From contig NZ_CP125942.1 in assembly GCF_039602135.1 (NCBI RefSeq), positions 2,232,001-2,296,000 of the forward strand: a DNA stretch of 64,000 bases, read 5' to 3'. Below the pieces are notes generated by a model. The model saw only the letters and a program-made list of their open reading frames with translations. It made no database searches and was not told where the DNA came from. Shown here piece after piece: positions 52,776 through 61,525 of the stretch (positions are counted from its first letter, which is position 1; each line of letters opens with the position of its first letter). Source of the DNA: Glutamicibacter sp. B1 (lineage in GTDB: Bacteria > Actinomycetota > Actinomycetes > Actinomycetales > Micrococcaceae). The position numbers and the translations under genes are program-made.

Positions 52776-54332
52776 TTAGCGGGCGCTGATGGCCACAGCG
52801 CGGCGCGCCTGACCAATCACCCGCGCCAAGCCGGTACCAGAAATCCAGGCACCAACCACGGCAAGTCCATCAAAATCTGCTAGTGCCGTCTCCAGTTGTT
52901 TTCGGCGTTCCACGGCGGCTTCTCCTTGCAACGGCACCATATCGCTGAAACGCGACACGGCACTGCCCAAGACATCATCCTGATGCAATTGAACACCGAG
53001 AATCTTTGAAGCGTCTTTGATCGCCAAGTCGATCAATTGCTGGTCATCCCCGGATTCCACCAGGTCATCCTGTTCACCGATGCGCCCAAAGGACAGGCGC
53101 AGCACGTGGGTGCCAGGTCCTGCTTCATTAGCTAGCCAAGGCCATTTCGCGCTCGAGTGGGTCAAAGCCTTGGCGGTTAGTGGTGCTTGCTTGGCAACGA
53201 GCACCCCTGAGCCGCGCGGCGCGTCATCAAGTTCTGGCTTGTCGACCACCAAAATAGCCAGCGCGATGGCGTTGGCGGTACTTTCACTGCCGATCCGTGC
53301 AGGCTCATCGAGCAGTGGATTAATCAGTTCAAGTGCTTGGGCAGCCGGGGTCGCGATGATGACGCGGTCCGCAGTAATCTGCTCGCCAAGGGTAGTGACC
53401 GTGTAAGGAACTTCAGCCTGTGCGTCGTAGCTGATCGCGGTGACCGGTGAATTGCGTACGAGGGCTGCATGATCTTCTTTGAGCTGACGCACCAAGGTTT
53501 CCACCATGGTGTACATGCCGCCGTTGAGCCCTGCGACTCGCGAGCCAGCAGGCGCCGAGGCCTGGAGTCGGGCTACGGCCTTGGCCAAGGATCCGGTGTC
53601 CTGCATGGCTTGGCGCAGTCCAGGTGCAGCCGCGTCAATAGAAATTCTGGCTGGGTCGGTGGAGTACACACCATTGATCACCGGGGCGACCAGTTGGTCC
53701 AAGACGGCCTGTCCCATACGGCTGCGAACTACCTCAGCCACAGAGAGCTTTTCGGTCGCCCACTTCTTACTCATGGGGGTGATTAGGTCAGCTGCGGCGC
53801 GCACCGTGGCGGCACGGCCAATAATATTGCGCACCTCATCGGTGCGAACATCGGCCGGAATTCCCATCAAGGAAGTAGCAGGCATCGGGTGGGCAAGGAT
53901 CTCTTCTTCGGCGCCCTGAATGAGCCATGCACTCTGGCCAGAAGTTTTCGCGATTTCGCCGGCAAGATCCAATTCGTCAAGATAGTTGGCTACCGTGCCT
54001 TGACGTAGTGCGAAGGATTCGGCCCCCGCGTCAATTTTCAATCCGGCCACCTCGGTAGTGCGTAGGCAGCCACCAAAGCTGTCGGTAGCTTCTAGGACGG
54101 TGACCTCATGTCCGCTCTGGCGTAGGTCACGCGCAGCGACCAACCCCGCAATGCCGCCACCGATAATGACCGCATGTGGGGCTTGGGGCTTGTCCGTTTG
54201 GCTGGGAGCTTGCTTTGCGAGTCGGGCCTCGCTGGCTTTGCGGACCATTTCAAGCAGGCGTAAAGCATGTGCAGGGGCTTGTGTTGACTTCTCCCGACGT
54301 GCAGCAGTTGCCGGCGTTGATTCCTTGCTCAC
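52776..54332 (-). CDS. hemY: Coproporphyrinogen III oxidase CgoX (HemY family)
   Basis: FAD enzyme oxidising coproporphyrinogen III to coproporphyrin III. 518 residues; the FAD-binding HAVIIGGGIAGLVAARDL lies near residue 53-70 after a basic, Ala-rich N-terminal extension of about 50 residues. Further: AGAESFALRQG, GLNGGMYTMVETL, and the C-terminal GLAVVGAWISGTGLARVIGQA. The partners in the cluster (CpfC, ChdC) fit the coproporphyrin branch rather than the protoporphyrin branch. Confidence 0.94.
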   Translation of the reverse strand: MSKESTPATAARREKSTQAPAHALRLLEMVRKASEARLAKQAPSQTDKPQAPHAVIIGGGIAGLVAARDLRQSGHEVTVLEATDSFGGCLRTTEVAGLKIDAGAESFALRQGTVANYLDELDLAGEIAKTSGQSAWLIQGAEEEILAHPMPATSLMGIPADVRTDEVRNIIGRAATVRAAADLITPMSKKWATEKLSVAEVVRSRMGQAVLDQLVAPVINGVYSTDPARISIDAAAPGLRQAMQDTGSLAKAVARLQASAPAGSRVAGLNGGMYTMVETLVRQLKEDHAALVRNSPVTAISYDAQAEVPYTVTTLGEQITADRVIIATPAAQALELINPLLDEPARIGSESTANAIALAILVVDKPELDDAPRGSGVLVAKQAPLTAKALTHSSAKWPWLANEAGPGTHVLRLSFGRIGEQDDLVESGDDQQLIDLAIKDASKILGVQLHQDDVLGSAVSRFSDMVPLQGEAAVERRKQLETALADFDGLAVVGAWISGTGLARVIGQARRAVAISAR

Positions 54333-54432
54333 CTAATTAGCACCTTCTACCTTCACAGATTGCGATGGGTGGCTTGGGCAGAAAATTGCCCGAGCCTACC
54401 CAAGGCATTACTTCCAGCTTAGACCCGATGGA

Positions 54433-55488
54433 TTACAGCGAGTGAATGAGCTCCACCACTTTGCTCAGCACATCCGGGTCAGTGGTTGGTGGAACACCAT
54501 GGCCCAAGTTCACCACATGCCCGCGCGCCTTCTTGCCTGCTTCCACTACTTCGCGCACATGTGCTTCCAATACTTCCCATGGGGCCGACAGCAAGGCTGG
54601 ATCGATGTTGCCCTGAACCGAAACATCTTGACCGAGGCGTTCGATGGCGGTTTCCAGTGGAATCCGGTAGTCCACGCCCACTGTGTCTACGCCGATATCG
54701 CGCATGGCGGTGAGCAATTCGCCGGTTCCGGTGCCGAAGTGGATCATCGGCACACCAAGATCGCGCACGTGATCCAGTGCCAGGTTGGAATACGGTGCCA
54801 CGTACTTCTCATAGTCTGGCAATGATAGAGATCCGGCCCAGGAATCAAAGAGCTGAGCGGCAGAAGCGCCGGCTTCCACCTGTGCGCGCAGGAACAGACC
54901 CGAGGCCTTAGCAGCCCACTTCATCAGCCCGTCCCAAACTTCTGGTTCGCTGTACATCATGGTGCGCGGGCCGAGGTGGTCGCGGCTTGGTTTGCCCTCG
55001 ACCATGTAGGCGGCCACGGTAAACGGTGCGCCAGCGAAACCGATCAATGGGGTCTTGCCCAGTTCAGCCACGGTGAGCTTCACTGCTTCACGAATGGGTT
55101 CCAGTGACTGATCGGTCACCTCTGGCAGCGCAGCAACCTGCTCGGCGGTACGAATCGGGTTATCCAACACCGGGCCCACGCCAGGAACAATGTCCACGCC
55201 GATCCCGGCTAAACGTAGTGGGATCACAATGTCAGAGAAGAAGATGCCGGCATCAACCTTGTGACGACGTACCGGCTGCAAAGTGATTTCGCTGGCCATC
55301 GCAGGATCTAAGCAGGAGTCCAGCATGCTCACGCCTTCGCGTAGCTTCATGTACTCAGGCAAGGAACGTCCAGCCTGACGCATGAACCACACTGGGTGGT
55401 GCGACGGCGTCTTGCCAGTCAAAGCTTGGATCAAAGCGGAATCTTGGGTACGTCCATCAAGCATCGGATGGTTCTGCGACAGGGTCAT
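54433..55488 (-). CDS. hemE: Uroporphyrinogen decarboxylase HemE
   Basis: Decarboxylates uroporphyrinogen III to coproporphyrinogen III. 351 residues with VWFMRQAGRSLPEYMKLRE (substrate-binding motif), DAGIFFSDIVIPL (catalytic Asp), FAGAPFTVAAYMVEG, and HFGTGTGELL. First gene of the leftward heme operon; divergent from hemA across 148 bp. Confidence 0.97.
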   Translation of the reverse strand: MTLSQNHPMLDGRTQDSALIQALTGKTPSHHPVWFMRQAGRSLPEYMKLREGVSMLDSCLDPAMASEITLQPVRRHKVDAGIFFSDIVIPLRLAGIGVDIVPGVGPVLDNPIRTAEQVAALPEVTDQSLEPIREAVKLTVAELGKTPLIGFAGAPFTVAAYMVEGKPSRDHLGPRTMMYSEPEVWDGLMKWAAKASGLFLRAQVEAGASAAQLFDSWAGSLSLPDYEKYVAPYSNLALDHVRDLGVPMIHFGTGTGELLTAMRDIGVDTVGVDYRIPLETAIERLGQDVSVQGNIDPALLSAPWEVLEAHVREVVEAGKKARGHVVNLGHGVPPTTDPDVLSKVVELIHSL

Positions 55489-55585
55489 AGTCCAATGATG
55501 CCAATTCTTGAGTTTAAATGCTCATTGTGGAGGTTCGCCGGAAGCTGAAGGTGAGCAACCTAACCCACCAAAGAGGCCCGTATTT

Positions 55586-55608
55586 AGGCAAACCTGCGTT
55601 GTTTGCCT
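55586..55608. promoter_or_regulatory. 23-bp interrupted palindrome in the hemA/hemE divergent region
   Basis: AGGCAAAC - 7 nt - GTTTGCCT, perfect 8-bp arms. It lies about 29 nt before the hemA GTG and about 98 nt from the hemE start, a place suited to an operator controlling one or both transcripts. It does not match the DtxR/IdeR consensus well. Confidence 0.5.
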
Positions 55609-55636
55609 TTTCATTCCGGCTTATTCTAGGGGCACT

Positions 55637-56977
55637 GTGGTTTTCTTATCTCTTGTCGCTTCGCATTCGCAGCTCGATCTTGAGACCGTCGCGCAAATTA
55701 GCGCCTCGGCCGACGGGCTGGCAGCTGCCTCCGTTAACGGCTCGGCGGCCATCAATGGTGCCGTCGTACTCGCCACGTGCAACCGATTCGAGGTGTATGC
55801 GGACGTTGAACAAGTAGACGATGCCACCGAGCACCTAGTCAATACCCTGGCGGATTCCACCGACCTTTCCCGAGACTTCTTGGCTAAGCGCCTGACCACG
55901 CTTGAGGGTGAGCCGGTCATCGAGCACCTGTTCTCAGTAGGTGCCGGATTGGACTCGGCTGTCGTGGGAGAACGCGAAATCGCCGGACAGGTTCGCCGCG
56001 CGCTCACCCAAGCGCAGCAGGAAAAAACCACGACCAGCAACCTCACCCGTTTGTTCCAAAACGCTACGCGCGCCGCTAAGGACGTCGGCTCGAATACCGA
56101 TCTGGGCCTGCAGGGCAAGTCGGTCGTTTCTGTTGCTTTGGACTTGGCTGAAGAACTAATGGCTGGTGACCGTGACTGGTCAGAGCAGGATGTAGTTCTG
56201 TTCGGTACTGGCTCCTATGCCGGCGCCACCATGGCGCTGCTCAAGGAACGCGGCGTCAAGCGGATTTCTGTGTACTCCCATTCAGGACGTGCCGCAGACT
56301 TCACTTCCAAGCGTGGCGGTTTCCCGCTCACCGAAGAACTCTTGCCACAGGCCCTGCGCGAAGCAGACGTAATTGTCGGTTGCTCCGGTGGTGGACACCA
56401 GATCTCACGTAGTGAGCTCGAAGCACTGCGTGTGAAGAACCACCCACTGATCGCCATCGACATGGCGTTGACCCACGACTTTGATCCCACGCTGGTTGAA
56501 TTGCCGGACGCTGAGTTGATCACCCTTGAGTCAGTGCGCATGGCTGCACCTACCGAGCAGGCCATGGCTGTTCATGCAGCAAGTCGCATCGTTAAGAAAG
56601 CCACCGCTGAATTCGCGGCTGCACAACGTGAGCGTGAAGCAGATTTCGCCATTGTCGCCCTGCGTGAACACACCAAGACCGTTTTGGATGCTGAAATTGC
56701 CAAGGTGCGCGCACAGCACGGTTGTTCCGCCGCTGCCGAAGAAGTTGAACTAGCCATGCGACGCATGGTCCGTCAGCTCTTGCATATCCCTACGGTTCGC
56801 GCCCGCGAACTGGCTGGTGAAGGCCGCACCGACGAATATGTTGCAGCTCTTGAAACCCTCTATGGTTTGGAGCTTTCTGAGCCGGAAACTCAGGTAGCTA
56901 AAGCACAGCCATCCGAGGCTCAGGCCTCAACCCCTGCAGCTAGCTGCCCCGTGATTCCTGAACCAAAATCGGCTTAG
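55637..56977 (+). CDS. hemA: Glutamyl-tRNA reductase HemA
   Basis: First enzyme of heme synthesis: reduces glutamyl-tRNA to glutamate-1-semialdehyde. 446 residues from GTG 55637 (CTAGGGG site, spacing about 6); the longer frame upstream has no family match. Catalytic Cys48 in ATCNRFEVYAD, VVGEREIAGQVRRAL, the NADPH domain (FGTGSYAGATMALLKERG; normally GxGxxG) and the C-terminal dimerisation helix MRRMVRQLLHIPTVRAREL. The tail after about 425 is Glu/Ala/Pro-rich. Divergent from the rest of the pathway. Confidence 0.95.
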   Translation: MVFLSLVASHSQLDLETVAQISASADGLAAASVNGSAAINGAVVLATCNRFEVYADVEQVDDATEHLVNTLADSTDLSRDFLAKRLTTLEGEPVIEHLFSVGAGLDSAVVGEREIAGQVRRALTQAQQEKTTTSNLTRLFQNATRAAKDVGSNTDLGLQGKSVVSVALDLAEELMAGDRDWSEQDVVLFGTGSYAGATMALLKERGVKRISVYSHSGRAADFTSKRGGFPLTEELLPQALREADVIVGCSGGGHQISRSELEALRVKNHPLIAIDMALTHDFDPTLVELPDAELITLESVRMAAPTEQAMAVHAASRIVKKATAEFAAAQREREADFAIVALREHTKTVLDAEIAKVRAQHGCSAAAEEVELAMRRMVRQLLHIPTVRARELAGEGRTDEYVAALETLYGLELSEPETQVAKAQPSEAQASTPAASCPVIPEPKSA

Positions 56978-57115
56978 CAATTCCATAACTATTGATTTTC
57001 GGTTCTGCATTCCAAGTCAAAGCATGGAATACTACTGTCAAGTAGATCACTTCCCTCTTAATTCGAGGTGAACACGGGAGTTGATCACGCAGTAGCTGGA
57101 AAGGCCGGAATTACC

Positions 57116-57739
57116 ATGACGGAACTTGAAAACATCAAAAGCGCCCGTTCACAGCGCATGCCTCGTGAGGCTCGACGCCGTCAACTGTTGCAGGCTGCAC
57201 ATCAGGTTTTTGTTGCTCATGGCTACCACGGCGCCTCAATGGATGAAATTGCTGAAGTCGCGCTAGTCTCCAAGCCAGTGCTGTACCAGCACTTCCCAGG
57301 TAAGCGCGAACTCTATCTCGCATTACTCGACTCGCACCTCGCCGATTTCAGTCGGCAACTCGATGAAGCGATTGACTCGACCACCGACAACCGCCAGCGA
57401 GTCTTTGCGACCATTAACACTTACTACAGTTACATCAAGGGCGAATCCCAAGCCTACCGACTGATTTTTGAATCAGATGTACTCTCTGATGCTCTTATTG
57501 CCGGCCGTATTGAAAAATTCAACAATACGCTCGCAGCGTCCATAGCTCGTGTAGTCGTTCAAGACACCGACTTAACTGAGGCTGAAGGTCTGCTGGCAGG
57601 CCGAGCACTGGCCGGACTGAGCCAAGTCTCGGCTCGTTATTGGGCGTCCACAGACGAGGTAGTGGACCAAGCTACCGCAGTAGATCTGATTTCACGTTTA
57701 GCTTGGCGCGGAATTTCGCAGTTCCCCAAGGAAAACTAG
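57116..57739 (+). CDS. TetR family regulator
   Basis: Repressor-type protein (207 aa) with a typical N-terminal HTH: REARRRQLLQAAHQVFVAHGYHGASMDEIAEVA, then VSKPVLYQHFPGKRELYLALL. The ligand domain (70-200) has no recognisable ligand pocket. In mycobacteria the same TetR (Rv3208) is followed by the DUF3107 gene, as here (64 nt). ATG at 57116 after CCGGAA. Confidence 0.92.
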   Translation: MTELENIKSARSQRMPREARRRQLLQAAHQVFVAHGYHGASMDEIAEVALVSKPVLYQHFPGKRELYLALLDSHLADFSRQLDEAIDSTTDNRQRVFATINTYYSYIKGESQAYRLIFESDVLSDALIAGRIEKFNNTLAASIARVVVQDTDLTEAEGLLAGRALAGLSQVSARYWASTDEVVDQATAVDLISRLAWRGISQFPKEN

Positions 57740-57803
57740 ATAAATTAGTTCTCAGAGGACCCATACGGGACACCTAATTCGTTCGAGAGGATCAGCGACA
57801 ATC

Positions 57804-58025
57804 ATGGAAATCCGGATTGGCATTCAGAATGTAGCCCGCGAAGTTGTACTTGAATCCGAGCTCAGCAACTCAGAAGTCAACGATCTGGTTTCAAAGGCAA
57901 TCGCCGATGGAACAAGCCTTGCGCTCAAAGACCCAAAGGGTCGTGAAGTACTTATCCCAGCTGCAGGCATCGCATACGTAGAGATCGGCCCAGAAGAGGT
58001 CCGTCGCGTGGGCTTCGCACAGTAG
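57804..58025 (+). CDS. DUF3107 small protein
   Basis: 73-residue acidic protein of DUF3107, conserved in actinobacteria next to this TetR gene. Seen: MEIRIGIQNVAREVVLES, DLVSKAIADGTSLAL, VLIPAAGIAYVEIG, RVGFAQ at the end. A GAGAGGA site precedes the ATG. The function is not established to my knowledge. A terminator follows. Confidence 0.93.
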   Translation: MEIRIGIQNVAREVVLESELSNSEVNDLVSKAIADGTSLALKDPKGREVLIPAAGIAYVEIGPEEVRRVGFAQ

Positions 58026-58062
58026 TTTTTGCACCACTTCCGGCACCTAGTGCCACCTTTGT

Positions 58063-58096
58063 ATGGCTGGTTTCCTCATCGGAGGAAACCAGCCAT
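58063..58096 (+). terminator. Terminator behind the DUF3107 gene
   Basis: ATGGCTGGTTTCCTC (58063-58077), 4-nt loop, GAGGAAACCAGCCAT (58082-58096), followed by TCTTTGTCT. Confidence 0.85.
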
Positions 58097-58146
58097 TCTT
58101 TGTCTAAATAGTGATTTCGTTCACGAAACTGTGGTAGTGCTAAAGG

Positions 58147-59589
58147 GTGAGTGATCGACGAATCCGTAGCCCCCGCCCAGTACCTTCCAGCGATCTCGCC
58201 CAGCTCTTATTAGGGCTCGAAGCCGAGTTCGAAGTACCTGCGCCCTTTGATGAGGCGACGCTAAAGGCCGCTGAGAACGCGGTGGCCAACCTAGAGATGC
58301 CCAGTGAAGATGCCACCGACATCCCGTTCTTCACCATTGATCCAGAAGGTGCCACCGACCTAGATCAGGCCATGTATCTGGAAAAGACCGCAGAAGGTTA
58401 CATCGTCAATTACGCCATCGCAGATGTGCCCGCCTTCGTTGAACTAAACAGCGTATTAGACCAGGTGGCCCGTGAGCGTGGACAAACTTTTTACCTCCCG
58501 CATCGAAAGATCACTCTTCATCCGCCGGTAATTTCAGAAGACCAGGGCTCCCTGCTCCCCAACCAGATCCGTCCTGCATTTCATTGGAAGATAACTCTTG
58601 ACCAAGCAGGCTCATTAGGAACGGTCGAATTAAAACGCGTGATGATCAAGTCTCGCGCTCAATTGGACTACGCCACCGCCCAGCAAGATCTGGACAACGG
58701 TTCAGAGAACCAACAGCTCAAACTACTTGCTGAAATCGGCGCCCTGCGCATCGAGCAGGAAAGACTGCGCGGTGGGGCCTCCCTTAATCTTCCGGATCAG
58801 GAAATTGAGGAAGACGGTGATGGATATCGTCTCGTCAGCCGAGTGCCTTTGCCCTTGGAAGAGCACAACGCTCAAATCTCTTTACTCACCGGCATTGCAG
58901 CCGCACGGTTCATGCTCAATGCTGGGGTGGGAATCTTGAGAACTATGCCACAGCCCGAAGAGAAAAGCTTGCAAGAATTTCGAGCTCAGACTCAACTTCT
59001 GGGTCACCCGTGGAGTGATGAGATCAGCTACGGAGAGTATCTTCATGGATTAGATGTCAGTGATCCAAAGCAGCTGGTCATCATGCATCGCGCTGCTTCC
59101 TTGTTCCGGGGAGCCGACTATCATCTCATTGATGGTCAGCCCGAAGATGAGCTAATTCAAGCAGCATTGGCTGCACCCTACTCGCATACCACTGCTCCCC
59201 TGCGCCGGCTGGTTGACCGGTTTGTTTTACTGACCTGCCACCTAATCACCACCGGAGAAAGCATCCCTGACGAGCTAAAAGATGCCCTAGAGCAGTTACC
59301 GAGCCTGATGCGGGAGAGCTCCACAGCAGCGAATCGAGTCAGTCGCGCCGCATTAGATCTCATGGAAGCCTTCGTCCTTCAAAGCAGGGTCGGTGAACAG
59401 TTCCAGGCCATCATCTTGCAAGGTGGAAGCAATAAGGATGGCAAGGAATCATCGGGACTACTACAGCTCATTGATCTGCCGGTGACGGGAAGCTTTACCG
59501 GGCCTGGTGACCCGGGGTCGATTGCGACCGTGAAACTTGTCCATGCTGATCCGCAGCAACGTCAGATTAACTTTGAAATCGTGGCCTAA
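58147..59589 (+). CDS. RNase II/RNB-domain ribonuclease
   Basis: Exoribonuclease of the RNB family (480 aa), shorter than RNase II/R: no N-terminal cold-shock domains or C-terminal S1 domain is evident, so it is a compact actinobacterial form. Catalytic motif FTIDPEGATDLDQAM (four Asp at 3' end processing), YAIADVPAFV, RGQTFYLPHRKITLHPP, and a late TAPLRRLVDRFVLL. GTG start at 58147. Preceded by a terminator, so it starts a new transcript. Confidence 0.9.
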   Translation: MSDRRIRSPRPVPSSDLAQLLLGLEAEFEVPAPFDEATLKAAENAVANLEMPSEDATDIPFFTIDPEGATDLDQAMYLEKTAEGYIVNYAIADVPAFVELNSVLDQVARERGQTFYLPHRKITLHPPVISEDQGSLLPNQIRPAFHWKITLDQAGSLGTVELKRVMIKSRAQLDYATAQQDLDNGSENQQLKLLAEIGALRIEQERLRGGASLNLPDQEIEEDGDGYRLVSRVPLPLEEHNAQISLLTGIAAARFMLNAGVGILRTMPQPEEKSLQEFRAQTQLLGHPWSDEISYGEYLHGLDVSDPKQLVIMHRAASLFRGADYHLIDGQPEDELIQAALAAPYSHTTAPLRRLVDRFVLLTCHLITTGESIPDELKDALEQLPSLMRESSTAANRVSRAALDLMEAFVLQSRVGEQFQAIILQGGSNKDGKESSGLLQLIDLPVTGSFTGPGDPGSIATVKLVHADPQQRQINFEIVA

Positions 59590-59849
59590 ACCTCCTAAAC
59601 CGGGGTTTTTGGGCAAAACCAGTTATGCTAGGGCTATTAGAAAATAGGATGCCCGATCGCAATGGGCTGAGAAATTAAACAGTATCTTGGTGGCTTCCCA
59701 GCGGTCACCATTCCCTAGGGCAGATGAAGTCCCTAAGTGAAACAAGCGATCGGCTCCGCTGGAATTGTGTAGCACCGAGCACCTCATACTGAGATTTGGC
59801 CATGAGATGAGCAGAAGCTACGCCCACATGAAACGAGAACATTAATATC
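59590..59849 (+). other. 260-bp leader region before the DEAD-box helicase gene
   Basis: No gene seen. The region must hold the helicase promoter. A TATGCTAGGG at about 59622 resembles an extended -10 and would give a 5' leader of roughly 215 nt, long enough for RNA-based or cold-shock regulation as is common for DEAD-box helicases. That is inference. Confidence 0.3.
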
Positions 59850-61475
59850 GTGAGTGACACGACTTTGACAGCAGAGGCTGTCGAACCACAAGACAATTCG
59901 AATGCTTCTGAGCCAGCCCAGCAGAGTTTTGCTGATCTGAACGTGCGAGAAGACATTGTCGCTTCTCTCTCCGAAGCCGGGATCATCTTCCCCTTCCCCA
60001 TTCAGGCTATGACCCTCCCAGTAGCCTTGGGCGGCAACGACATCATTGGTCAGGCAAAAACCGGTACCGGTAAAACTTTGGGCTTTGGCATCCCTGCCTT
60101 GCAGCGAGTCATCCGCGAAGGTGACCAGGGCTATGAAGACCTTGCCTTCCCGGGCGCACCACAGGCACTGATTGTCGCACCTACGCGTGAACTAGCCATC
60201 CAGGTCGGCGCCGATTTGGCCCAGGCTTCCAAGCACTCAAATATTTCCATCACCACCATCTACGGCGGCCGTCCCTACGAAGAGCAGATTGCTGCACTGA
60301 AGGCCGGTACCGATGTCATCGTCGGAACCCCCGGACGACTGATCGACCTGAACCGTCAACGCGTGCTGAACCTCAAGCAGGTGCGCACTGTGGTTCTGGA
60401 TGAAGCAGACGAGATGTTGGATCTGGGCTTCCTGCCCGATGTAGAACGTATCTTGGCAGCCCTTCCGCCAGTCCGCCAGGCTATGCTGTTCTCGGCCACC
60501 ATGCCCGGCGCCGTAATCACCATGGCTCGCCGCTACATGTCGCGTCCTACTCACATTCGTGCGCAGGATCCAGGCGATGACGAGTCACTGACCAAGCGCA
60601 ACATCCGCCAGCTGGTCTACCGTGCACACAACATGGATAAAGACGAGATGGTTGCTCGCTTGTTGCAGGCTGAGGGCCGTGGCAAAACCATCATCTTCAC
60701 CCAAACCAAGCGTTCGGCTGCCAAGCTCACTGATGAGCTAGTGGACCGCGGCTTTAACGCCGGGTCCTTGCACGGAGATTTGGGCCAGGGTGCCCGCGAA
60801 CAGGCTTTGAAGGCTTTCCGCTCCGGCAAGGTTGATATCTTGGTTGCCACCGACGTGGCTGCCCGCGGTATCGACGTGGATGATGTCACCCACGTGGTTA
60901 ACCTGCAGTGCCCAGACGATGAAAACACCTACCTGCACCGTGTTGGCCGTACCGGCCGTGCCGGCAACACCGGTACCGCAGTCACCTTTGTGGACTGGGA
61001 TTCGGTGCCTCGCTGGTCCCTGATCAACAAGGCTCTGGGCCTGAATGTGCCTGAACCAGTGGAAACCTACTCCTCTTCACCGCACTTCTTCACCGACCTT
61101 GATATCCCAAAGGGAACCAAGGGCCACTTGCCACGTGCCAAGAAGGCCAACGGTGCCGAGGGTGAAAGATCAGCACGCAACGAGGATTCCCCACGCACCC
61201 CACGTCGTCGCAGTAACACTCGTTCACGCACACGTACCGTCAATGGACAGCGCACCGAAAAGCGTGCCGCCCAGGGCGAGGGTGCGGAGCAGGAGGGTTC
61301 GCGTCACGGACACTCTAAGGGCAAGCAGGATCGTCCGGCCCGCGAGAACGAGCGTCATCGCCAGACCCAGCAGGCCGGTGCCGAAGGTGTAGGCACTGCG
61401 CAGGCTCCAGCCCAGGCACGTCGTCGCCGTCCTCGCCGTCGTACTCGCAGCACCGATGCGGGCGGGCAGGACTAG
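59850..61475 (+). CDS. DEAD-box RNA helicase with basic C-terminal tail
   Basis: ATP-dependent RNA helicase (541 aa), RhlE/CsdA-like, matching Rv3211 by position near the TetR-DUF3107 pair. Motifs: Q motif (IIFPFPIQ), AKTGTGKT, PTRELAIQ, VGTPGRLIDL, VLDEADEMLDLGF, SATMP, HRVGRTGRAGNT. From about residue 420 an Arg/Lys/Gln-rich disordered tail (RRRSNTRSRTRTVNGQR; RRRRPRRRTRS) likely binds RNA. GTG start at 59850. Confidence 0.93.
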   Translation: MSDTTLTAEAVEPQDNSNASEPAQQSFADLNVREDIVASLSEAGIIFPFPIQAMTLPVALGGNDIIGQAKTGTGKTLGFGIPALQRVIREGDQGYEDLAFPGAPQALIVAPTRELAIQVGADLAQASKHSNISITTIYGGRPYEEQIAALKAGTDVIVGTPGRLIDLNRQRVLNLKQVRTVVLDEADEMLDLGFLPDVERILAALPPVRQAMLFSATMPGAVITMARRYMSRPTHIRAQDPGDDESLTKRNIRQLVYRAHNMDKDEMVARLLQAEGRGKTIIFTQTKRSAAKLTDELVDRGFNAGSLHGDLGQGAREQALKAFRSGKVDILVATDVAARGIDVDDVTHVVNLQCPDDENTYLHRVGRTGRAGNTGTAVTFVDWDSVPRWSLINKALGLNVPEPVETYSSSPHFFTDLDIPKGTKGHLPRAKKANGAEGERSARNEDSPRTPRRRSNTRSRTRTVNGQRTEKRAAQGEGAEQEGSRHGHSKGKQDRPARENERHRQTQQAGAEGVGTAQAPAQARRRRPRRRTRSTDAGGQD

Positions 61476-61525
61476 TTTCTAGTCCCCTCGTCAGTTCGTT
61501 ATTCCGAAAGGAACCTCAGCCAGCG

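Noticed and set aside
52730..52816. N-terminal extension of ChdC
   Set aside because: The extra 29 residues include no family feature; the GTG at 52729 has a strong ribosome site.
55508..55636. N-terminal extension of HemA
   Set aside because: The 43 extra residues have no family match, and the GTG at 55637 has a proper ribosome site and begins with the usual VVFLSLVASH.
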